Below are positions 1-8,241 of a stretch of DNA of 64,000 nucleotides, in pieces; the stretch's first letter is position 1; every line of letters begins with the position of its first letter. The stretch is from assembly GCA_003170415.1 (NCBI GenBank), contig PMZJ01000024.1:41935-105934 (forward strand), written 5' to 3'. The notes beneath the pieces are model-generated. The model was not told where the DNA came from. It was given only the letters and a program-made list of their open reading frames with translations, and made no database searches. The position numbers and the translations under genes are program-made. Origin of the DNA: Phycisphaerales bacterium. Its GTDB lineage: Bacteria > Planctomycetota > Phycisphaerae > Sedimentisphaerales > Anaerobacaceae.

Positions 1-37
1 AAATATGTTCATCGTTTATTTCTCCAAACAGAATCGT

Positions 38-1585
38 TCATATCTCATACAGCGTCCGCCAGTTCCTGCCGTCTGATTCGATAAGCCGGTCGGCCTGTAA
101 AAAACTTTCGGAACCCGCACGGTATTCATAAGGCATCGAGGACTTATCCTCCCACATTTTCAGGACCGGCTCAAGCAAACCCCAGGAAATTTTCACGTCA
201 TCCTGCCGGGTAAAGAGCGTCTGATCGCCGAGCATACAATCCAGGAGCAATCGCTGATACGCGTCAGGCGGCTCGCCGCCGAAGACCTCAGCATAACTGA
301 ATTTCATTCTGAGCGTCCCAATACAGACCTTCGAGCCGGGACGTTTGGCCTGGAAGTTCAGCGAGATTCCTTCCTCCGGCTGAATGTGCATCACCAGCGT
401 ATTGGCTGGCAAATCAGGCAGCCCCGCGGAAACGAACATAGAATGAGGAATCTTTTTGAACGTGATGGCAATTTCAGTGTCTTTTCTCGCCAGACGTTTC
501 CCGGTCCTGAGATAAAATGGCACATCCTGCCATCGCCAGTTATCCACGAATAATCTCGCGGCAACATACGTTTCTGTCGTGGAAGCGGCATCGACCTTCG
601 GCTCATGGCGATAGCCGCAAACTTTTTCCCCGTCAATCTCGCCGGCTGTATATTGTCCCCTCACAAAATCGGCGTTTGCACTTTGTGCGGTCAAAGGCCT
701 AATGCACCGCAGCAGTTTGACTTTTTCGTCACGAACGTGGTCGGCCTCAAACGAAGGGGGCGGTTCCATCGCCACCAGGGCAAGCATCCCGAGCATATGG
801 TTCTGAAACACATCACGCAAAGCGCCTGCCTTATCGTAATATCCGCCGCGATGCTCAACGCCAACCGATTCGGCTATGGTAATCTGAATATGGTCGATAA
901 AATTGCGATTCCAGACCGGCTCAAAAATGGCGTTGGCAAACCTGAACATCAGGATATTCTGGACCGTTTCTTTTCCCAGGTAATGGTCAATGCGATATAT
1001 TTGCCGTTCGCTGAAATGCCTGCGAATGGTCTGGTTAAGGTCATCGGCGCTTTTCAAATCCCTGCCGAACGGTTTTTCGATAACCACGCGAATCCGTTCG
1101 CACCCCGGTTTGCCTGGACAGGAAAGCCCCGCTTTATCGAGTCCTTCCACTATTGTCCCATACAGCAACGGCGGCACGGCGAGATAAAAAATGCGACCGC
1201 CTTCAACGTTGTGCTCGCCGTCGAGTTGAGATATTCTCGCGGCAATAGATTTATAAAATGATTCCTGTTCGTAATCCCCGACAATATAATAAATCTTGTC
1301 TGTAAAACGCCTCAGCAGTTCCGAGGGGACATCTCCGAGGGATTCCCGTATGCAATCGCCAGCATCGACTCTGTACTGCTCATCGGAAAAACTGCTCCTG
1401 CCGCAGCCCACAAGATAAAAATTATCATTGAGCAAACCTCGCCTGAAAAGCTCAAAGACACTGCCGAGCAATTTGCGACGGACCAGGTCGCCGGAGGCGC
1501 CAAACACAACTATACCACAGGGAGGGGCATTAACCTCCGCACAGGCGATTTCCTGCGGTAAAACTGTCGGACAAATATCGCTCAT
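38..1585 (-). CDS. zwf: Glucose-6-phosphate 1-dehydrogenase
   Basis: The enzyme oxidises glucose 6-phosphate to 6-phosphogluconolactone in the cytoplasm and yields NADPH, the first step of the oxidative pentose phosphate pathway. The 515-residue product has the usual family length. A Rossmann nucleotide-binding segment (VVFGASGDLVRRKL) lies near residues 27-40 and the family active-site motif RIDHYLGKE near residues 200-210. Its start lies 58 bases past the stop of the flavin reductase-rubredoxin gene on the same strand, so it may close the oxidative-stress operon and supply NADPH to it. The ribosome binding site is weak, so the exact start is less certain than the identity. Confidence 0.97.
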   Translation of the reverse strand: MSDICPTVLPQEIACAEVNAPPCGIVVFGASGDLVRRKLLGSVFELFRRGLLNDNFYLVGCGRSSFSDEQYRVDAGDCIRESLGDVPSELLRRFTDKIYYIVGDYEQESFYKSIAARISQLDGEHNVEGGRIFYLAVPPLLYGTIVEGLDKAGLSCPGKPGCERIRVVIEKPFGRDLKSADDLNQTIRRHFSERQIYRIDHYLGKETVQNILMFRFANAIFEPVWNRNFIDHIQITIAESVGVEHRGGYYDKAGALRDVFQNHMLGMLALVAMEPPPSFEADHVRDEKVKLLRCIRPLTAQSANADFVRGQYTAGEIDGEKVCGYRHEPKVDAASTTETYVAARLFVDNWRWQDVPFYLRTGKRLARKDTEIAITFKKIPHSMFVSAGLPDLPANTLVMHIQPEEGISLNFQAKRPGSKVCIGTLRMKFSYAEVFGGEPPDAYQRLLLDCMLGDQTLFTRQDDVKISWGLLEPVLKMWEDKSSMPYEYRAGSESFLQADRLIESDGRNWRTLYEI

Positions 1586-1643
1586 AACAAACGCTCATCA
1601 AAACCGCGATAACGGCTGTTCAGCCGGCGTCCCAACCCTAAAA

Positions 1644-2348
1644 TCAGTCCTTGACCGGTTCAAACTCATCTTTTCCTGCGCCGCATTCCGGGCACACCCA
1701 GTCGGCGGGCAAATTCTCAAAACTGGTCCCCGGCTTGACGCCGTTATCCGGGTCGCCCACTGCCGGGTCATAAATATAGCCGCACATAATACATCTGTAT
1801 TTCTTCATCTTTTTTACTCCTTGGGCCGCCTGAGGTTTATGTTCAATATAAGTCGCCGCCGATTTGGGCGTTCTGCCGTGTTTTACGTCACGATAATACG
1901 TATAGGTCATTGGATAACCTTTGCCTTCGAACGTTTCGCAGGCAACTACTTTGCCTATAAAAAGCGTGTGGCTTCCGACGTCAACGCTTTGCGTCAACTC
2001 CGCTTCAAGAAACCCGACGGTATTATCAAGGATTATCGGCGAACCCGTCGTGCCGAGGCGATACTTCACCTGTTCAAACTTGTTTATGTCCCTGCCGGTC
2101 CTGAAGCCGAATTTGCCGATGAAGGGCATCGGCACCGCCTCGGAAAGAATTGAAACGGCAAAGACCCTGCTTGCACCGATGAGCTGGTGCGTCAGACACT
2201 GTTTATTGACGCTTACCGCCACCATAGGCGGGTCAGGCGTCAACTGGAACACCGTATTGACGATACACCCGTTGAGTTTGCCTTCCTCTTTCGAGGCGAT
2301 GATACACATCCCATAGCTAAGTTTGAACAACGACTCCAAATCAAGCAT
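1644..2348 (-). CDS. hrb: Flavin reductase-rubredoxin fusion (high-molecular-weight rubredoxin type)
   Basis: Residues 1-160 form an FMN-binding flavin reductase/flavoredoxin-like domain. Residues 181-234 form a complete rubredoxin with paired CxxCG motifs (CIMCGY and CPECGA). Fusions of this kind pass electrons from NAD(P)H through FMN to a rubredoxin iron centre and feed flavodiiron proteins and rubrerythrins, both encoded just upstream in this operon. The ATG at 2348 was preferred to the TTG at 2381 because it opens the conserved flavin reductase fold. The rubredoxin part has its own in-frame ATG at 1808, preceded by AAGGAG at an 8-base spacing, so a free 54-residue rubredoxin may also be made. 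Confidence 0.9.
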   Translation of the reverse strand: MLDLESLFKLSYGMCIIASKEEGKLNGCIVNTVFQLTPDPPMVAVSVNKQCLTHQLIGASRVFAVSILSEAVPMPFIGKFGFRTGRDINKFEQVKYRLGTTGSPIILDNTVGFLEAELTQSVDVGSHTLFIGKVVACETFEGKGYPMTYTYYRDVKHGRTPKSAATYIEHKPQAAQGVKKMKKYRCIMCGYIYDPAVGDPDNGVKPGTSFENLPADWVCPECGAGKDEFEPVKD

Positions 2349-2398
2349 CGTTCGGCGTCCTGCCTCTCCGGCGTAAGTCAAATCGGTCTCGACCGGTA

Positions 2399-2887
2399 TT
2401 ACGGCAATTGTGCCAACTGTATTTTCAGTATTGCCAGATGGCCAAGCTCTTCCGAAATAATCGTATCGACCTTATCCCTGCCAGTGGCGGAGACAATCTC
2501 TTTGAGGGCGGTATAGAACACAATCGAATTCTTCTCGGCGTTGACGGCTATCTCGAATATTTCTCTTATCGTCTCGTTGCCTGTCAATTTGGTTGTCCGG
2601 TCCTTTTTGCCTTCGATTCCGTGGCTGGCAGCCATCGCCTGCAAATAAAAAGCTGCCTCGTTGTCTGGGTCGAAAGTCGCCAGTTCCTTGTCCGAAGCGT
2701 CAAGCTGTTTTCTCATCTCACTGAAAATCTTGAGATGGCCGTCTTCCATTGCAGCCAGATTCATAAACGTTTTCTGGGTCGCCTTGTCGGCGGTCTTGCG
2801 GACGGCCTCACGATAAAAGCTTGCGCCGTTTTTTTCGATTTGCTCGGCCATCTCGAAAATTTCGTCCAGGTTGAAACTTATCGCCAT
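2399..2887 (-). CDS. Rubrerythrin-like ferritin-family diiron protein
   Basis: This 162-residue protein is a four-helix ferritin-like domain with two ExxH-type metal ligand motifs (EDGH near residue 50 and EELGH near residue 147) and further Glu ligands on paired helices ([25 protein letters not shown]). It lacks the C-terminal rubredoxin domain of classical rubrerythrin. Likely role: a diiron peroxidase or iron handling in the cytoplasm; the exact reaction is not determinable here. The ATG at 2887 is chosen over a TTG six bases upstream because AAGGAG sits seven bases before it. It lies between desulfoferrodoxin and the flavin reductase-rubredoxin gene, all on one strand. Confidence 0.85.
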   Translation of the reverse strand: MAISFNLDEIFEMAEQIEKNGASFYREAVRKTADKATQKTFMNLAAMEDGHLKIFSEMRKQLDASDKELATFDPDNEAAFYLQAMAASHGIEGKKDRTTKLTGNETIREIFEIAVNAEKNSIVFYTALKEIVSATGRDKVDTIISEELGHLAILKIQLAQLP

Positions 2888-2954
2888 TATCAATCTCCTT
2901 ACTTTGCGGCCCCGCGTTTGCCAGGTTCCTTGTCGAGCATATACATCGAGCCGG

Positions 2955-3332
2955 CTACTTTCCTTCCCACAGGCCGTGAATGTTGCAATGCTCGCGAGCC
3001 GTTACATTGGTTGCTTTAATGTTAAAAATCGCCTCGGGCGCAATACCCGGTTTGAGGAACTGGCGATATACTTTGCCGTCCGCGAGAAGCTCAATCCATT
3101 CGATATAATGCTTTTCTTCCATCGGGTGAGGAACACCGCCAACCTTGACCTTGAAGCCGTCGGGGAGTTTCTCGATTACCGGCACGTGTTTTTCCTTTGA
3201 GGCGTCAACTGTATTGACAATAAGTTTTACCATCGGCTGTTCGCAGCAGACCAGTTCGCCCTGTCCGCCCCGCAGCACCTCAACTATATTGCCGCATATT
3301 TTGCACTCGTAAACTTCCAATCTTTCAGCCAT
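2955..3332 (-). CDS. dfx: Desulfoferrodoxin (superoxide reductase with desulforedoxin domain)
   Basis: It reduces superoxide to hydrogen peroxide without releasing oxygen, the usual superoxide defence of anaerobes. The 125-residue protein has an N-terminal desulforedoxin domain with an Fe(Cys)4 site (CKIC, then CC about 16 residues later). The superoxide reductase domain follows: the EKHVP loop with the catalytic Glu-Lys, the HPM and EKHYIEW histidines, and the C-terminal CNIHGLW motif providing the fifth-site cysteine and a histidine. A strong AAAGGGG precedes the ATG by six bases. It sits downstream of the flavodiiron gene in the same block, and its peroxide product can be removed by the rubrerythrin and Tpx encoded upstream. 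Confidence 0.96.
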   Translation of the reverse strand: MAERLEVYECKICGNIVEVLRGGQGELVCCEQPMVKLIVNTVDASKEKHVPVIEKLPDGFKVKVGGVPHPMEEKHYIEWIELLADGKVYRQFLKPGIAPEAIFNIKATNVTAREHCNIHGLWEGK

Positions 3333-3395
3333 TGTAATCCCCTTTCACATAAAATTGAGTTAGCTTCTTCCGTTTCTTTATCCCGCTATCATTAA

Positions 3396-4580
3396 CTATT
3401 TAAGCACTCCGATTTCCCGGTGTTTGGCCGCTATTTTTTCCGCCAGAAGGTCCAGCGCGACGAAATCCTTGTCCGTCGCCACACCTTTCGCTATCACCGG
3501 CTCTATGACCTCAACCTTCAGATTGCCCAGCATTCCAGATAACTGCTCGACCATTTTGCCGCCCCAGCCGAAGGAGCCGATAATCGAAACAAATCTTGTC
3601 TTGGGCCGAAGCGCATTGGCCAGAAACGCCGCATACGCCGCCGAAGGATGCGCACCAATGAGCACCGTCGGCGAGCCGATTACTACGGTCGCCGCATCCA
3701 CAAGCGCCATCGCCAGAGACCCGATATCCACACCCGTAAGGTTGAACTGCCTGACCTTTATACCTCGCTCGGCCAGCGCGTCAACAAAATGCTCAACCAT
3801 TTCCCGTGTGCTGTCGTGCATCGAGACATACGCCACTACCACTTCATTTTTCACCTCGTCGCTGACCCAGTCCTTGTAGGCGTCGATTATAAATTTCGGT
3901 CTTTGATAAACTGGGCCGTGACTTGGCGCGATTATCTGGATGTCAAGCGATTCCAGCTTCTTGAGATTGTTTTTTATCGGGGTCCTGAACGGCATCATAA
4001 TCTCAGCGTAATACCGCTTTGCGCCTTCATAAACCAGCGGCTCATCTTCCACAAACAAGCTGCTTGTCGCCAGGTGCGAGCCGAAGAAATCGCAGGGGAA
4101 GAGGATTTTGTCTTCCGCAAGATAAGTGCCCATCGTTTCGGGCCAGTGCACCCACGGGATAAAAACGAACTTAAGCGTCTTATCGCCCAGCGACAATTCC
4201 TGCCCATCCTCGACAACGATGAATTTGTCCTCATCGATACGCAAAAAGTCCATCAGCATCGCTTTGCACTTGGCATTTGTGACGACTTTTGCGCCGGGAT
4301 AAAGCAACAGCACGTCGGGTATCGAGCCGGAATGATCCTGCTCAGCGTGATGGGCGACAACATAATCGATTCGCTCGACTCCCGTACTGGCAAGATTCTC
4401 CAGCAAAACATGCGTCTTTTTCGGGTCAACGGTATCCAGCAGAGCTGTTTTTTCGCTGCCTTTTATCAGGTAGGCGTTGTAGCTGGTGCCATCGGGCAGC
4501 GGAATCAATTCATCGAACAACCGTCTGTCCCAGTCGATAGCCCCCACCGCATATACATTGGGTTTAATCTCGTTGGTCAT
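3396..4580 (-). CDS. fprA: Flavodiiron protein (FprA / rubredoxin:oxygen oxidoreductase family)
   Basis: Flavodiiron proteins reduce oxygen to water (or NO to N2O) with electrons from rubredoxin. The N-terminal metallo-beta-lactamase-like domain keeps the diiron ligands (HAEQDHSG near residue 80, WVHW near 145, FPCDFFG near 165, APSHGP near 225). A flavodoxin-like FMN domain follows from about residue 250 (VVAYVSMHDSTREM). The 394-residue length is typical of the simple two-domain class A. AAAGGAG stands upstream of the ATG. The neighbouring rubredoxin-fusion gene provides a likely electron donor. Oxygen or NO preference cannot be read from sequence alone. Confidence 0.95.
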   Translation of the reverse strand: MTNEIKPNVYAVGAIDWDRRLFDELIPLPDGTSYNAYLIKGSEKTALLDTVDPKKTHVLLENLASTGVERIDYVVAHHAEQDHSGSIPDVLLLYPGAKVVTNAKCKAMLMDFLRIDEDKFIVVEDGQELSLGDKTLKFVFIPWVHWPETMGTYLAEDKILFPCDFFGSHLATSSLFVEDEPLVYEGAKRYYAEIMMPFRTPIKNNLKKLESLDIQIIAPSHGPVYQRPKFIIDAYKDWVSDEVKNEVVVAYVSMHDSTREMVEHFVDALAERGIKVRQFNLTGVDIGSLAMALVDAATVVIGSPTVLIGAHPSAAYAAFLANALRPKTRFVSIIGSFGWGGKMVEQLSGMLGNLKVEVIEPVIAKGVATDKDFVALDLLAEKIAAKHREIGVLK

Positions 4581-4606
4581 AAGTCAAACTCCTTTTAGCT
4601 TTGTTC

Positions 4607-5206
4607 TTACAACTCTTTGACTGCCTTCAATACCGCGTCGTAATCCGGCTCAGTGGCAATCTCAGGCACTATTTGAAGGTAACGCACAACGCCCTTCTTA
4701 TCAACAACGAATACCGCCCTGGCCAGCAGCCGCAAATCCTTTATCAACACTCCATACGCCCTGCCAAACGAAGCGTCGCGGTAATCCGACAGCGTCTGAA
4801 CATTTTTTATCCCCGCCGCTCCACACCACCGCTTCTGCGCAAATGGCAAATCCATACTGATTGTCAGCACCACAACGTCGCTGCCGAGCTGGGCCGCCTT
4901 CTCATTAAACTTGCGGGTCTCCAAATCGCAGACCGATGTGTCCAACGACGGCACAGACGCGATGATACAGACCTTGCCGGCGAAAGACGAAAACTTAACC
5001 GGCGACAAATCATTCGCCGTAACTTCAAAATCGGGCGCCTTTTGTCCCACTTTAATCGCCGGGCCAATCAGGGTAACCGGCTTACCCTTCATCGTAACCA
5101 AACCTGTCCGTTCTTCCATAGCTTGCTCCTTTACAATACAACCTGAAAGCAAAACCATAACGCCAAGTCCAGCGGCCAAAGCCGCAAATCCGCCGCACCA
5201 TCGCAT
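4607..5206 (-). CDS. tpx: Thiol peroxidase (Tpx family), with optional lipoprotein leader
   Basis: An atypical 2-Cys peroxiredoxin that reduces hydrogen and alkyl peroxides. The canonical Tpx body begins at residue 30 (MEERTGLVTMKGKP) and carries the active-site segment PSLDTSVCDLETR with the peroxidatic cysteine. A second cysteine (KRWCGAAG) follows at the resolving position. Two starts are credible. ATG 5206, with AAGGGG eight bases upstream, adds a hydrophobic leader ending in the lipobox LSGC, which would anchor Tpx to a membrane. ATG 5119, with AAAGGAG six bases upstream, gives the normal 170-residue cytoplasmic form. It lies 12 bases after rubrerythrin. Confidence 0.93.
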   Translation of the reverse strand: MRWCGGFAALAAGLGVMVLLSGCIVKEQAMEERTGLVTMKGKPVTLIGPAIKVGQKAPDFEVTANDLSPVKFSSFAGKVCIIASVPSLDTSVCDLETRKFNEKAAQLGSDVVVLTISMDLPFAQKRWCGAAGIKNVQTLSDYRDASFGRAYGVLIKDLRLLARAVFVVDKKGVVRYLQIVPEIATEPDYDAVLKAVKEL

Positions 5207-5218
5207 ACATATATCCCC

Positions 5219-5791
5219 TTAATAATTTACCGCCTCAAGCTCAAAGTGCGCCTTCGGATGCGTGCAGGCCGGGCAGGAATCAGGCGGCTCAGTCCCCTCG
5301 TGAACATACCCGCAGTTTCTGCAAACCCATCTGACGGGCTTTGACCTCTTGAACACAACCCCATCGCTGATGTTTTTGGCGAGCGCTACATAACGCTGCT
5401 CATGCCTCTTTTCCGCAACAGCTATGTTCCTGAAGACATTCGCTATCGCCGGGAAACCTTCCTTTTCCGCGGTCTTCGCAAATTCCGGGTACATAATCGT
5501 ATTCTCATAATGCTCGCCGCCGGCCGCCGCCTTGAGGTTTTCCAGTGTATTGCCTATGACTCCGGCCGGATAGGCCGCGGTAATTTCGACCTCACCGCCC
5601 TCAAGAAACTTGAACTCTCTTTTGGCGTGCTCCTTTTCCTGGTTGGCCGTCTCTTCGAAAATAGCCGCTATCTGCTCATAGCCCTCTTTTTTGGCCTGGC
5701 TCGCGAAATAGGTATAACGGTTTCTCGCCTGCGATTCGCCCGCAAAGGCAATCAGCAGATTCTTCTCTGTCTGTGTCCCTTTCAGTTTCAT
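5219..5791 (-). CDS. rbr: Rubrerythrin
   Basis: A peroxide-reducing diiron protein of anaerobes that takes electrons from rubredoxin or NADH systems. The ferritin-like domain (residues 1-145) shows the GESQARNRY helix and EKEH and EKRHEQRY ligand motifs. The C-terminal rubredoxin-like domain (about 153-188) has CxxCG and CPAC pairs. The 190-residue length is standard. AAGGAGG lies six bases before the ATG, one of the strongest ribosome binding sites in the window. It follows the PerR/Fur-type gene by about 70 bases in the same direction and probably belongs to its regulon. Confidence 0.96.
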   Translation of the reverse strand: MKLKGTQTEKNLLIAFAGESQARNRYTYFASQAKKEGYEQIAAIFEETANQEKEHAKREFKFLEGGEVEITAAYPAGVIGNTLENLKAAAGGEHYENTIMYPEFAKTAEKEGFPAIANVFRNIAVAEKRHEQRYVALAKNISDGVVFKRSKPVRWVCRNCGYVHEGTEPPDSCPACTHPKAHFELEAVNY

Positions 5792-5864
5792 TTATGACCT
5801 CCTTACATTCCGAATAATCCCAAAACCTTATTTTTCCAGAGCATGCTTGATGTCCATCGCGTGC

Positions 5865-6335
5865 TTATGACCTGGATTTGCTTCCGCAAGAATTGCAAAT
5901 GCCCTCCAGATATACCGTCTTTCTCAATATTTTAAATTTCGCCGCTATGCTCGCGGGCATCTTTATATCATCAAACGGCGGATAATGAAAGTCGAAAACT
6001 TTTTTGCATTTTATGCATCTGAAGTGCTGGTGATCTTCAAGGTTGCCGTCGTATCGCCGCACGTCGCCGGAACCTTCCACAATGAAAGCCGAGCCAATTC
6101 CCGCAAGGGTCAAAAGTGTGCGGTTTACCGTATCCAGCGAGACGCCAGGGAACAAACGTTTGACGTTATTCCAGACAATTTCCGCCGATGGATGCTCCTT
6201 TGATTCGAGCAGCGTCTTATATACCGCCGTTCTCTGGGGCGTAACCTTCAGCCCATTTCGACGGCAGTTCTCAACAAAGATGTCCAGTTTTTGACCTGAC
6301 ACTGCCTGTTTTGTCCTTGCGGCTTGCGAAGCCAT
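5865..6335 (-). CDS. perR: Fur-family transcriptional regulator, PerR type
   Basis: A metal-dependent DNA-binding repressor. The N-terminal winged helix (about residues 25-95; LKVTPQRTAVYKTL is the typical Fur/PerR helix) is followed by a dimerisation domain. That domain has the HQHFRCIKC motif and a C-terminal CNSC, giving the paired CxxC structural zinc site. As the first gene of a block holding rubrerythrin, Tpx, flavodiiron protein and desulfoferrodoxin, a peroxide-sensing (PerR) role is more likely than an iron-uptake (Fur) role; this is inferred from context. A perfect 7-1-7 palindrome upstream at 6408-6422 is a plausible autoregulatory operator. Confidence 0.9.
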   Translation of the reverse strand: MASQAARTKQAVSGQKLDIFVENCRRNGLKVTPQRTAVYKTLLESKEHPSAEIVWNNVKRLFPGVSLDTVNRTLLTLAGIGSAFIVEGSGDVRRYDGNLEDHQHFRCIKCKKVFDFHYPPFDDIKMPASIAAKFKILRKTVYLEGICNSCGSKSRS

Positions 6336-6407
6336 TATTGTACCCTTCTCATTTTACTCGCACGCCTTTTATGTCACCCAGATACGAAACTAAATATTTT
6401 CTGTTAA

Positions 6408-6447
6408 TCGTAGTAACTACGATATAGTAGAAGTTATGGTTCGTCAA
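6408..6447 (-). promoter_or_regulatory. Candidate promoter and PerR-type operator
   Basis: A perfect 15-bp palindrome (TCGTAGT-A-ACTACGA, 6408-6422) lies 73 bases upstream of the regulator start. Reading the minus strand, a -35-like TTGACG (6442-6447) and a -10-like TATATC (6421-6426) are 15 bases apart, and the -10 overlaps the palindrome edge, a layout expected for repression. The sequence is not the canonical Bacillus Per box, so the assignment rests on position and symmetry. Confidence 0.45.
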
Positions 6448-6588
6448 GTTTTTTTAGGAAATTTTGGTGTCCCGCCGTGATTTTTAGACGCTTGATAACC
6501 AGCCGGCAATAAGTTAGAGTGCAGAATCTCTAATGTGGAAAGCAATAAATGCTTATGGTCATTTGACGAATGAGAAAGGACGGGTCTT

Positions 6589-8193
6589 ATGAGCAAACAA
6601 ACCACGATAATCGGCGTCTTGGCAGTTCTCATTGTAATTTCCGGATGTAATATGGTCGGCCAGCAGAAAACATACTCGCCGAAAGAATCGAAACTGCCCG
6701 CAACAGAACGATATATCCTTACGCCTAAGGCGCCGACCGAGCCGAGAATAAACGGCGCAAAGGTTTTCGGCGTCAGGCCCGGAAGTCCTTTCCTTTTCAC
6801 CATCCCGGCTACCGGCCAAAGACCGCTTGTCTTTGCCGCGGATAACCTGCCGCAGGGACTTACAATCGACAGCAGCACCGGACTGATAACCGGCACGCTG
6901 ACAACACCAGGAATATATAACGTAACGCTAAAGGCCCAAAACGCCCGCGGCATCGCAACAAGGGAATTCAAGATTGTCATAGGCGATAAAATCGCCCTCA
7001 CCCCGCCTATGGGCTGGAACAGTTGGAACTGCTGGGCCGCAAATGTATCAGACAAAAACGTCCGCGCATCCGCAAAGGCGATGATTGACAGCGGACTCGT
7101 CAACCATGGCTGGACATATATAAATATCGATGACACCTGGGAGGGAAGTCGAGGCGGACCATTAAACGCCATACAGCCAAACAAAAAATTCCCGGATATG
7201 AAGGGGCTTTGCGACTACATTCACTCGCTGGGCCTGAAATCCGGCATTTATTCGACGCCGTGGATAACCACCTACGGCGGCTACATAGGCGGCTCCAGCG
7301 ATAATGAGGACGGCTCCTGGGAAAAAATCGAGGGTTATGAAAACTATTCCAAAAAGAACCACCGCGTGGGAAAATTCGCCTTCGATTCAAACGATGCCAG
7401 GCAGTTGGCCGAATGGGGCTTCGATTATCTCAAATATGACTGGAATCCCAACGACGAAATAAACACAAAGCGTATGGCGAATGCCCTTCGCGCAAGCGGG
7501 CGTGACATCGTCTATTCGCTTTCCAATAGCGCACCGTTCAATAAGGCGGCTGCGTGGGCAAAATTAGCCAACTGCTGGCGAACCACCGGCGATATTCGCG
7601 ACGTATGGAGCAAGACCCAGCTACCCCCAAGCGAAAGTCAGTGGGCACAGGGCGTTTTTGACATCTGGAAACAGCACGAAAGATGGGCGCCCTTCAACGG
7701 CCCTGGGCACTGGAACGACGCGGATATGTTAGTCGTCGGCAAGGTCGGCTGGGGAAGTCCGCACCCGACAAAATTAAAGCCCGATGAGCAATACACACAT
7801 ATATCGCTTTGGTGCTTATGGTCTGCTCCCATGCTGCTGGGTTGTCCCTTAGACCAGCTCGATAACTTCACGCTGAACCTGCTCACCAATGATGAGGTTT
7901 TGGCATTAAATCAGGACCCGCTCGGCGAACAGGCAAAAGAAATAGCGACAGCGGGCAGCAGCAAGGTTCTGGCCAAGGAACTCGAAGACGGCTCAAAAGC
8001 AGCAGGACTTTTCAATACCGGCGAAGAGCCGAACACCGTTAAAATTACCTGGCAACAACTCGGTGTGACTGGCAATCAAACTGTCCGCGACCTCTGGCGG
8101 CAAAAGAATATCGGCACATATAAAAACGGCTTTGAGGCAGTGGTTCGGCCCCACGGCGTTATTCTCATAAAGATTACGCCTGCGGGAAAATAG
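6589..8193 (+). CDS. GH27 alpha-galactosidase, lipoprotein
   Basis: It hydrolyses alpha-galactosides, probably outside the cytoplasmic membrane. The N-terminus is a signal peptide with a lipobox (IVISGC near residue 20). Residues 70-130 form a putative Ig-like domain with the LPQGLTIDSSTGLITG pattern. The GH27 barrel starts near residue 138 (PPMGWNSWNCW). The nucleophile is expected in YLKYDWN and the acid/base in GHWNDADML, both present. A C-terminal beta domain follows. AAAGGA precedes the ATG by eight bases. It is convergent with a galactokinase-like gene, which fits uptake and phosphorylation of released galactose. Confidence 0.93.
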   Translation: MSKQTTIIGVLAVLIVISGCNMVGQQKTYSPKESKLPATERYILTPKAPTEPRINGAKVFGVRPGSPFLFTIPATGQRPLVFAADNLPQGLTIDSSTGLITGTLTTPGIYNVTLKAQNARGIATREFKIVIGDKIALTPPMGWNSWNCWAANVSDKNVRASAKAMIDSGLVNHGWTYINIDDTWEGSRGGPLNAIQPNKKFPDMKGLCDYIHSLGLKSGIYSTPWITTYGGYIGGSSDNEDGSWEKIEGYENYSKKNHRVGKFAFDSNDARQLAEWGFDYLKYDWNPNDEINTKRMANALRASGRDIVYSLSNSAPFNKAAAWAKLANCWRTTGDIRDVWSKTQLPPSESQWAQGVFDIWKQHERWAPFNGPGHWNDADMLVVGKVGWGSPHPTKLKPDEQYTHISLWCLWSAPMLLGCPLDQLDNFTLNLLTNDEVLALNQDPLGEQAKEIATAGSSKVLAKELEDGSKAAGLFNTGEEPNTVKITWQQLGVTGNQTVRDLWRQKNIGTYKNGFEAVVRPHGVILIKITPAGK

Positions 8194-8215
8194 CAGATAT
8201 GATTTAGTCGAGCAG

Positions 8216-8241
8216 GCCCTGAACCGATTCTGGTTCAGGGC
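8216..8241. terminator. Palindromic repeat between convergent genes, possible bidirectional terminator
   Basis: A perfect 10-bp inverted repeat (GCCCTGAACC and GGTTCAGGGC, loop GATTCT) lies between the convergent GH27 and galactokinase-like genes and supplies the last codons of the latter. It has no T-run, so termination is tentative. A near-identical copy lies inside the mnmE-like gene at 20026-20050. Confidence 0.55.

Noticed and set aside
605..1261. Long plus-strand open frame opposite zwf
   Set aside because: It lies entirely antisense to a clearly conserved gene, has no recognisable protein sequence and reflects codon bias on the other strand.
3648..4598. 316-codon plus-strand frame opposite the flavodiiron gene
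   Set aside because: Antisense shadow of a gene with intact catalytic motifs; composition is not protein-like.
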